This document shows, one piece after another, positions 29,967 through 39,800 of a DNA stretch of 52,358 nt; position 1 is the first letter of the stretch; every line of letters begins with the position of its first letter. The notes beneath the pieces were generated by a model, which was not told the origin of the DNA, did not search any database, and was given only the letters and a program-made list of their open reading frames with translations. Where the stretch lies: the IMG/VR virus record IMGVR_UViG_3300025276_000044, positions 1 to 52,358 of that record, one strand, 5' to 3'. The stretch is from a virus. Both the position numbers and the translations under genes were made by a program.

Positions 29967-31828
29967 TGGCAGATTTAAAAAGAGACATAAGATATGTTGA
30001 TAAGGATTTTAATCAGTTTAGAAATTCCTTAATACAATATTCTAAAACATATTTTCCAGATACCTATAATGATTTTACAGATACATCTACAGGTATGTTA
30101 TTTATGGAGATGGCATCCTATGTGGGTGATGTTTTATCATTTTATTTAGATAACCAAATTCAAGAAACCTTTATACAAAAGGCAAGACAACAGGAAAATT
30201 TATATCAGATGGCCTATTTATTAGGTTATGAGCCAAAAGTAACAACAGCAGCTTCTGTAAATATTGATTTTTACCAACAACTACCTGCATCCCAATCAGC
30301 AGGAGAATATTTTCCAGATTTTGATTATGCTATGATAATTCCTGAAAATACACAAATAGTATCGGATAATGATGCTTCTCAAAAATTTATAATTGAAGAT
30401 ATAATTGATTTTTCAGCTTCAGGTTCATTAGATCCTACAGAAGTTACAGTTTACCAAATATCAAATGATAACCCAACATATTATTTAATTAAAAAAACAA
30501 GAAAAGCAATATCAGCTGCAATTAACTCTACTCAATTTACTTTTACAACATCAAAAAAATATGATGTAAGAACTATTTCTACTCCTAATATTATAGGCGT
30601 ATTAGACGTAGTAGATAGCGATGGCAATACTTGGTATGAAGTCCCAAACATGGCGCAGGAAAACGTATTTGATACGATTAGAAACACAAATCAAAACGAC
30701 CCAACATACAACCAAGAAGTTGATGCCCCATATTTATTAAAATTAAAACAAGTACAAAGAAGATTTGTAACTAGATTTATAAATTCAGGATCATTAGAAT
30801 TCCAATTTGGAGCCGGTTCAACAAGAAGTAATGATGAAGAAATTGTCCCAAATCCAGATAATGTAGGTTTAGGTTTACCATTTGAAAGAGATCAATTAAC
30901 GACAGCATTTTCACCTTTAAATTTTGTATATACTAATACTTATGGTATTGCTCCCTATAATACAACTTTAACCGTAAGATATTTAACAGGAGGTGGAGTT
31001 GCATCTAATGTTGAAGCAAATACCTTAACAGTACTAAATGATAGTAATTTTACATTTATTAACCCAAATCTAGCTGATACAGCTTTAGCAAATCAAATAT
31101 TCTCTTCAGTATCATCAATTAACCCATTAGCAGCTGATGGTGGTCAAGATGGAGATACTACAGAAGAATTAAGATTAAATGCTGTAGGTAACTTTCAAAA
31201 TCAGCTACGTACAGTAACAAAAGAAGATTATTTAATTAGAGCATTATCTATGCCTTCTAATTTAGGTACTATAGCAAAAGCATACGCTTCACCCACTAAG
31301 ATAGATGGTTATAATCCTGGTGAATTACCTACAATTTTAGATTTATTTGTTTTAACATATAATTCTACTGGTAAATTACGAACTGCATCATCTTTAATGA
31401 AAGCTAATCTAACAACATATTTAGCAGAATATAGAATGATAAATGATTCTGTTAAAATTAAAGATGCTTTTATTATTAATATAGAAGTAATATTTGATAT
31501 AATAGTCCTACCTAATTATAATAATAATAAAACAATTACTGATTGTATTACATCCTTATCCAGTTTCTTTGATATAGATAAATGGCAGATAAACCAACCA
31601 ATTTTATTAAGTGATTTATTTATTCTTTTAGATAAAGTAGAAGGTGTTCAAACTGTTAAAAATGTAAATATTAATAATTTAGTAGGAGAAGCTTTAGGTT
31701 ATAGTGATTATGCTTATGATATACAAGGAGCAACAATAAATCAAGTAGTTTACCCATCAATTGATCCTATGATTTTTGAAGTAAAAAATCCTAATGTAGA
31801 TATTAAAGGTAGAGTAGTACCTTTATAA
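29966..31828 (+). CDS. gp6: baseplate wedge protein gp6 (baseplate J-like)
   Basis: This encodes a 620-residue protein (T4 gp6 has 660). N-terminal DFNQFRNSLIQYSKTYFPDT and MLFMEMASYVGDVLSFYLDN are the gp6/J-family signature. RTVTKEDYLIRALSMP and a C-terminal domain with VEGVQTVKNVNI complete it. gp6 dimers knit the wedges into the baseplate inner ring. It follows gp25 directly. Confidence 0.9.
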   Translation: MADLKRDIRYVDKDFNQFRNSLIQYSKTYFPDTYNDFTDTSTGMLFMEMASYVGDVLSFYLDNQIQETFIQKARQQENLYQMAYLLGYEPKVTTAASVNIDFYQQLPASQSAGEYFPDFDYAMIIPENTQIVSDNDASQKFIIEDIIDFSASGSLDPTEVTVYQISNDNPTYYLIKKTRKAISAAINSTQFTFTTSKKYDVRTISTPNIIGVLDVVDSDGNTWYEVPNMAQENVFDTIRNTNQNDPTYNQEVDAPYLLKLKQVQRRFVTRFINSGSLEFQFGAGSTRSNDEEIVPNPDNVGLGLPFERDQLTTAFSPLNFVYTNTYGIAPYNTTLTVRYLTGGGVASNVEANTLTVLNDSNFTFINPNLADTALANQIFSSVSSINPLAADGGQDGDTTEELRLNAVGNFQNQLRTVTKEDYLIRALSMPSNLGTIAKAYASPTKIDGYNPGELPTILDLFVLTYNSTGKLRTASSLMKANLTTYLAEYRMINDSVKIKDAFIINIEVIFDIIVLPNYNNNKTITDCITSLSSFFDIDKWQINQPILLSDLFILLDKVEGVQTVKNVNINNLVGEALGYSDYAYDIQGATINQVVYPSIDPMIFEVKNPNVDIKGRVVPL

Positions 31829-31840
31829 AAATAAAATAAT

Positions 31841-32293
31841 ATGGCAGATTCAATAATAGATAGTTTAGGAAAAACAAATTTAGATACTACAGATAAAGCA
31901 CCATTAGGGGGACCTATAAATGCTCCACAGTATAATTTTGAAACTAAATACTCATCAACAGATCCATATTTTATACCAGGTACACAGTTACAAGAAACAA
32001 GACTAAGCCAATCATTAACGATTACAGCTTTAGATGTTGAAAGTGATGAAGCTGGTGTAGCTCAAGGAGTAACTGGAGGACCTAATAGAACAAACTCAAC
32101 AAATATACCAAGTGGTCAATATAAAGCACTTGGCTCATCACCTCTCCCATTAACACCAACACCAGGAGGACCAGCTTTAAAAACTAGAGAAGGTAAAGAT
32201 AAAGAATTTACATTAAATGCTTATACTCCCCAAAGCACCTATATGGAGGCAATGGTTAAATTTAGAGATGATGCAAAAAACGACTTAATATAA
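31841..32293 (+). CDS. putative virion protein
   Basis: This encodes a 150-residue Thr/Ser/Gly/Pro-rich protein with little predicted order, apart from a C-terminal helix (TYMEAMVKFRDDAKND). Located between gp6 and a beta-rich baseplate protein, it is probably a baseplate connector. No family recognised. Confidence 0.68.
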   Translation: MADSIIDSLGKTNLDTTDKAPLGGPINAPQYNFETKYSSTDPYFIPGTQLQETRLSQSLTITALDVESDEAGVAQGVTGGPNRTNSTNIPSGQYKALGSSPLPLTPTPGGPALKTREGKDKEFTLNAYTPQSTYMEAMVKFRDDAKNDLI

Positions 32294-32299
32294 TAAACA

Positions 32300-33448
32300 A
32301 TGGCTATATATAAAATATTTCCTGAAAAAGATGCTACACTCTATACTGAATTTCCTTCCCAAAATACAGGATTAGATCAGATTATAGAATCATCTATGTA
32401 TCTTGCTAATTCTGTACCACAAGTTAGTAGATATTTAATTAAATTTCCTACATCTCAAATTACAGAAATGTATGAAAATAAAATTACAAATGGAGAATAT
32501 GCCGTTTACTTAAGAAACTTCAATGCTGTTGTAACAGGTTTAAATGCAGATCAAAAACTAGAATTTTATCCAACATGGGGTAATTGGGATATGGGTACTG
32601 GTAGATTTAATGATTTACCTATAGTAACAAATGGTACAAGTTGGACATACTTAAAATACTCAGGATCTACATCCTGGGAAGAAAGTGGTTTTGACCCTTA
32701 TGTAACAGCATCATTTCAATCTACTCTACCAGGTGGTGGTAATTGGTATACAGGTTCAAATTTATCCTCAACTTTAGATCCGATTTCTCAATCACAAAAC
32801 TTTAACTATTCAGATACTAAGGATGTTGTAGTTGATGTAAAAAATACAGTTGAAACTTGGTATAGTTATTCATTAGATAATACTAAGGGATTTAAAAATG
32901 AAGGATTTATTGTTAAAAATCCAGATAATGTTGAGTTTATAAATAGTAAAGCTAATACTACTATATTTAGATTTTTCTCAATAGATACTAATACAATCTA
33001 CCCACCACAATTAGAATTTAGATTTAATGATTATATATTTTCTACAGGTTCATCTACAAATGTAGTTCTACCACAAGTAGAAAGTTTTATATCAGTTTAT
33101 AATAATCAAGGAACTTATTATTCACAAAGTATTCCAAGATTAAGATTTGCGGCAATGCCTAAATACCCTGATAGAACATTTCTAACATCTTCCTTATACT
33201 CAACAAATTATTACCTACCAGAATCACAATCTTTATATGCTGTAAAAGATACAGAAACTAATGAATTTGTAATTGATTTTGATAGTGAATATACAAGAAT
33301 TAGTGCTGATGATACTTCAAGTTTCTTTGATTTATATTGTAATGGTTTAGAGCCTGAAAGATATTATACAATTTTAGTAAAAACTTCAATAAATGGTGAA
33401 GTTAAAGTATTTGATGAAAATATAATGTTTAAAATAGCTAAGGGATAA
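32300..33448 (+). CDS. putative baseplate/tail protein with DNRLRE-like N-terminus
   Basis: This encodes a 382-residue beta-rich protein. The opening YKIFPEKDATLYTEFPSQNTGLDQIIE resembles the DNRLRE beta-jelly-roll seen in surface and phage proteins, and VVDVKNTVETWYS fits its later strand. The C-terminal third looks like an immunoglobulin-type domain. By position after gp6 it could occupy the role of T4 gp8 in the wedge, but sequence similarity is not evident. It overlaps the next gene by 1 base. Confidence 0.72.
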   Translation: MAIYKIFPEKDATLYTEFPSQNTGLDQIIESSMYLANSVPQVSRYLIKFPTSQITEMYENKITNGEYAVYLRNFNAVVTGLNADQKLEFYPTWGNWDMGTGRFNDLPIVTNGTSWTYLKYSGSTSWEESGFDPYVTASFQSTLPGGGNWYTGSNLSSTLDPISQSQNFNYSDTKDVVVDVKNTVETWYSYSLDNTKGFKNEGFIVKNPDNVEFINSKANTTIFRFFSIDTNTIYPPQLEFRFNDYIFSTGSSTNVVLPQVESFISVYNNQGTYYSQSIPRLRFAAMPKYPDRTFLTSSLYSTNYYLPESQSLYAVKDTETNEFVIDFDSEYTRISADDTSSFFDLYCNGLEPERYYTILVKTSINGEVKVFDENIMFKIAKG

Positions 33449-33840
33449 TGGATAATAGTAAACAAGTTCAAATAGTAAGACAAGTATTTGATAGAGAAGC
33501 TTTTAATGAAACTGTAAGTACAGAATTCACACAACTTATATCTCCATTAGATCCATCTTTCTTTGATATTAATTTGGCTACCCAAGAAGATTTTTGGATA
33601 TTATATAACAAATATTTTTATGAAATCCCAAAATATTCAAATCCGGACTCAAGCTCACCTAGTATGCAAACATCTCACCAATATTTAGTTGAAACTAGTG
33701 GAGAATTTATTGATTATGATCCAAATAGAGAAGAAATAGAGGCTTTATTACAAGAAATAGCAGATTTAAGAGCAGAAAATTTAGAAGTTAGACAAGAAAT
33801 GGTAGAAGTTATTAATAATTTTGCTGATTCACAACAATAA
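33448..33840 (+). CDS. putative baseplate-associated coiled-coil protein
   Basis: This encodes a 130-residue protein. An aromatic-rich N-terminal part (EDFWILYNKYFYEIPKYS) precedes a C-terminal coiled coil (IEALLQEIADLRAENLEVRQ). It is coupled to the upstream gene by a 1-base overlap and lies 13 bases before the giant gene, so it may be a partner or chaperone of it. Confidence 0.7.
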   Translation: MDNSKQVQIVRQVFDREAFNETVSTEFTQLISPLDPSFFDINLATQEDFWILYNKYFYEIPKYSNPDSSSPSMQTSHQYLVETSGEFIDYDPNREEIEALLQEIADLRAENLEVRQEMVEVINNFADSQQ

Positions 33841-33853
33841 TAATAGTAAATAA

Positions 33854-36800
33854 ATGGAATACGAAAATAATAATTTTCTTAGTGGTGTAGAAATTCCTAT
33901 AAGTGCGTCCATGATGCCTATAGCTCCTCGTGAATTAACTTCTGATAGTTTTATTACACCTGAGGATGAAGCTATTATTCCTAATTCAGGTTTAACATCT
34001 TCTTTTGCCCCTACAGAAAATATAGTAGAATTTTATGCTTATGATGCTCAAAAGAATATCATTAGTAGAAATTACGATTTTAAAGATTGGAAAATAACAC
34101 AAAATTCAGCAAATACTGAAGTTCCTACTGATTTTACTGATGATCAAGGTTTAGAAGTAATAGTTTCATCTACGGGTTCTATTCCTACAGATTATATTGA
34201 AGTTAACCCACCTGTTGATCTTTATAATTTAGGTTTTGATAATGGTGAAGTTTATGCTTTATATAATTTTATAAACTATGAATTAAGTTCATCAATAGAT
34301 AATACATATTATATATCAGAAATATCAGGAGATAGAACTGAGGTTAGAATTAAGTCTAATACAATATCCAATGGAGATATTAGAAGTACTTATAAGAAAT
34401 TCCGCCAACAATTTAATTCACAAGAATATTTTGATGAATTTTATCTTGGATTATTTGATAATAGATATGAAATTTGTACTAATATTTTTCTTGAACAGGA
34501 GGATGAACAAGCATCTATTCTTCTTAAACTATATAATGAATTAGATCCTTCAATATCAACAGGTTCTCAAGTTTATGTTGCTACTAAAGTAGGTGAAACT
34601 GTATCTTATAAAGTAAAATTTGAAGAAGATTTTAGATCTTTTATTGATAATGCTACTTATATTAAAGGACCTAATATTAATATTCCTCTACAGGATTTAA
34701 TTAATAACTCAACTACATTAAAAAATAAAGAAGAATTATTAAATTCTCCATCATCAGCCTCGGTTGATAGTGTATTAAATATATTAAATAAAACAGGTGT
34801 AACTCTTACACCAAATTATTCATATGATACATTTGAAGAATTCATTAATTTTTCATCTGCAAAGGAAAGACTAAATAACTTTGTTGAAAAAGTAACACAG
34901 ATTCAATCTCATGAAGCTGATATATCAGCTCTTATAGCTATAACAGGTTCAAACCCAACAGTAACACCAGTATCACAAAGTTTAGCATCAGCACAATCTT
35001 CAATAACCAATTTAGTTGAAAATTTTGACGGTTATGAAAATTATTTATATTATAATACATCATCAGCTTTTGCTTATCCAAAAACCGGTTCATATTACCC
35101 ATTCCCACTATTACCAACAACAGATCAAGAAGTAGTAGAATGGATTGGTAGTGATGTAGAAGGATCTCAATATTATGGTGGTTATTTATTATCTGCTTCT
35201 TTGTATGATGAAGATAATCAAAATTATTTATATTATACTATTCCTACTTTTATTACTGAAAATAGTAATAATGATGACTATACTACATTTTCCAATATGG
35301 TTGGTCAATCTTTTGATGAAGTTTGGATGTATACAAAAGCATTAAGTGAAAGATATAATACTACAAATGATCCCGAAAAAGGATTACCTTTAGATCTAGC
35401 AGCTGATGCCATTAAGGGTCTAGGATTTGAAACATTTGGGAATAATTATGATAATCAAGATAACTTTATAGGTTTAGCAGGTGAAAATAATGGTACATAT
35501 ACTCCCCCAACAGGTAGTGAATTAATTACTGATTATATTGCAATAAATGGTGGTAGTGTAATGCTTTATTGGGATTACGATTACTCATGGGCTGATTATG
35601 TAGAAGAATTTATAGAATATGGTTGGCCTTATGCTATTGATAAAGTAAGTAAAGAAATTTACAAACGTCTTTATCATAATATGGCTTACCTTACAAAAAA
35701 GAAAGGTACAATATCAGGTTTAAGACAACTTATCAATGTTTGGGGTATACCAAATACAATTCTTCGTATTAACGAATTTGGAGGTAAGAATAGAGACAAT
35801 ACTGATGATTATGATTTATGGTATAATAGATATAACTACACATACACACCTGTAGCAGCCCAGAATTTTATGGCAAGTTCATCCGTTAAAATACCATGGA
35901 TGCCTTTACTAAGAAATAAAATAGTTGCAGATAACCCACCAAACCCAATTATTAACCCAACTACAATTGTAAATCAAGGTTATGGTCAGTTTTTAGGTGG
36001 TAGGGTTATGTCTTATGATGGCACCCCAGGAACATCAAATCAATATGAAATAACTGGATCTGGACTTGGAGGACCCAACCTAGGTAGTGGAGGACTTTCT
36101 ACATTACGTACTATTGCTAATAATGGAGCTCCACAAGGATTAATACCTAGTAGCTCTTTAATTAATGATGTTAAAGTATTTTCTCCCGTAACTATAACAG
36201 GAGCAAACACTCAAACCAACTCAGGAGTTTTAAATGGAATAGATAGTTATTTTACAGTAACTGGTGGAGGAGTTGGTGGTGAAATTGTTGTTTACTCCGA
36301 TTTAAGTGGAGGAATAGATAGGATTTTTATAAATAGTAATGGTACTGGTCAACGGGGGGGTTTAGGATATACAACTTCTTCAATAATAACAATTACAGCA
36401 GCTCAATTAAATAGTATAAATGGTACTTTAGGTAATTCAATGTCAGGGGCAGATTACCAATATTCAGTAACTAGTGCTGATTTACAAGATGGAAGTCCAA
36501 CTCAAATAATTACAGATAATAATTGGACAGTAGGAACAACATCTTCCTTAAGTACAAGAACAGGAACAATAACTGGGGGTGGTAGTGGTTTATTTGTTAA
36601 ATTTGATATTATAGGTAATGTTCTCTATAACTTACAAGTAGCAGATTATGGGGCGGATGGTTCCACTATTCCACTTGATACCAACACATTTGCAGGTGGT
36701 TGGGATTATAATGTGGGTGATATAATTTCACTAGCCTCATCTATTAATCCATTTGGTAATCAAGATGTCCCACAATCATGGTATAGTGGTAATAATATTT

Positions 36801-39800
36801 TTAGAGCTACAGTACTTAAGGTTAGTGGTTCTAGAGTTCATGAATTAAGCATTGTTCAAGATGGATCTACAGGATGGTCAAGTGCATCTGAAATTTGGGC
36901 ATATTCACAGGCAGTTAATTCTCTTAACGATCCTACCATTGGGGTAGGATTTGCTAATCAATACCCAAACAATTCAGGTCCAACAGTATTTGATATAACT
37001 ACAGTTCCATCATTTGCAGGCTCAGGCTCATCACCTGCATATGTAGTACCTGATGGAGTTGCTCTTAGATTTAAAGCTCCAAAAGGTCCACCTTCATCAA
37101 GTTATGGTGGTTCATTTTATAGTCAATCAATAATAGTTAAAAAATCTAACGGTACTAATGACAGTCAGATGGATTGGGGTATTAGTTTATTTTATGAAGA
37201 TCAACCTACAGGCTCCTACAGTGGTTCAAGTTTTAGTGATTACTACAATTATGGTAAATTAAGATTTTATATGTCTGCCTCACAAGCAGATGGAGGTGTT
37301 CAGGTATCAGATGATATTTATTTACCCTTCTTTGATGGAGGATGGTGGAGTGTTTTACTTCAAAGAGATCAACACGTAAGTATTGCTGATGATTCTCTTC
37401 CAACTACCTACACTATGTTTGCCGCTAATAAACAAGATAATGGCTGGGATGGTAATTCTTTAGGATTTTCTGGATCTGTAAGTATGAGCTCAGCACCAAT
37501 ACCTTTTAATAGTGGTTATGGTGGAGGTTTTTATGATGAAGCTATTTATAATACTGATAGTGGTTCAATTAAAACATCACTAAATAATGCTTGGAATTCC
37601 TATGGTGTTACAAATGTTGATGGTGTTTATGTTGGTGGTTATGTATCAGGTTCAGATATAATGACTGAAATATCTAATGAAAATGGTAAAATATTCTCAG
37701 GATCTTTTCAAGAATTTAGATATTATTCAAATAATATTTCAAAAGAAGTATTCAATGATTTTGTAATGAATCCAGAATCTATTGAGGGAAATAATATTAC
37801 AGGATCAGAAAGCTCATTTGATATAGTAAATTTTAGAGCACCTTTAGGTAATGAATTAGAATATAAATTTATAGCAATTGCTGAAGTTACGGAAGCAACT
37901 AATAGTTATGGTACTGCTCTTTATGATGTAGATCCTTATGGGGGGGTAGGATTTAGCAATGAATTTACCAATAAACAAACATCAGTTCACCCTGCAATTA
38001 CAGGCTCAGCTGTTGTAGTAATTACAGGTTCTTTCTATAACCCCGCAACTGGGGGGATAACTTCAAGTTATGATTTTATAGAATATGGAAATTTAAGTGG
38101 ATCTGTATATAGTAAAACAAATGTAGAAACTTATTTCTTAGATCAACCTTCAATAGGAATTAGAAATAGAGTATCAAATAAAATACAAGTAGAAGATGGA
38201 GATGCTTATGGTAAGGTTTTATCAAAATACCAAAGTATAGATCAAAACTACTTAATTAGTCAAAGTTATACTGAAGATATTACAAGTTTAGAAGTTGGTT
38301 TTTCACCACAAGATGAAGTAAATGATGATATCATCGCTGCTTTTGGTTATGGTGCCGTTTCTTCAGTCATAGCAGATCCAAGATTCTTCTTTGATTCACA
38401 GGATGATTATTATCCTAAATTAAGACAAATATCAGAAGAATACTTTAAAAAATATACAACAGGTAATATTCAAGATTATTTAAGATTAATTAAATATTTT
38501 GACAATTCCTTATTTAAGGCAATTAAGTCATACGTACCAGCTCGTACTAGTGTGACTACCGGCGTTATAATCAAGCAAAATATGTTGGAGCGTAATCGTG
38601 TCCGACCCGTAAGAGTTAACCCAAATACTATAATAGCATACACATCAGAAACAGGATCTATAGCTGGGGATGTATCTCCAACTGAAACTGGAATGAACAG
38701 TGCAATTTCATATAGAAATATAGAAATAACAGGTAATATTAATATAGGAACATTAAGTGGTTTACATGGTAATGTTCCACCAAATTTAGAGGGTAAAGTA
38801 TCATCCAGTGGTGCTGGATTTAACATTGTTCCTGTAACACAAAGTTGGAATGGAGCTCATAAAACTCCAGCAGGATTAATTAATTTTACAGATTCATCAT
38901 CAACTGAGTTTTACAATGGTGAGTATAGTGGTAGTACAATAGTTGTTACTTCACAGTCACTACAAAATAATCCTTATACTGTAGATCCAAATTTAGATAT
39001 AAATTATACAGTAGCAATTACTTCAAGTACTGGGCAATATAGTTATACTTATCTTTCTGTAATTGATACTTATCCTTCATTTTCTATGTGTATGGAATTT
39101 TACACTAGAAACCCATCACAAAAAGGATGGAAAGATCAGTTTGATAGTTGGGCGTCATCCCAAACTACTAATGCTACAGGATCTGTGTGGTTAAATAGAG
39201 ACCCAGATATAGAAAATAGATTTTACATAGATGGAATACAATTTTCAAATGTAGCATCTACATTAGGTAGTGGTATTGGATCAAATAATTCATTTGAACC
39301 TGGAGCTGCGTTTGGTTTATCTCATACATCTAATGGAGGTTATCAAAATAATTGGCAATTGGCTCCAAGAATAGAAATCCCTCTACCCCCAAGAGAAGGA
39401 TCAGGCTTAATAGATATTGAAGCTCTACCATCATCCCCTAATTATGTAGCAACAAATACTATAGGTCCATATTTTAAAATGGATATATCAGGCTCAATTG
39501 ATAGTATAGGAGCTGCCCCAAATACTGCATTTAAAACTAATAATGGAAAAATGGGAGGTTTAGATGATAATATAATCATTTCTACTATGTTGGGTGCTAA
39601 TAATATAATTGAAAAAACAGCAGGTTATATTAATAATGCAGGTCTCACAGAAGGTCTTTGTAAATATTGGTATGCTGATGCTTATCTTCAAAATGCTAGA
39701 TATATAAGCTTAGTTGATGTTAATAGTGGTAATCCAACCCCATTTCCTGATCCCGTTGGTGTTTTTACAGGCTCAATTCAGATGGAAATAAGGATTTCAA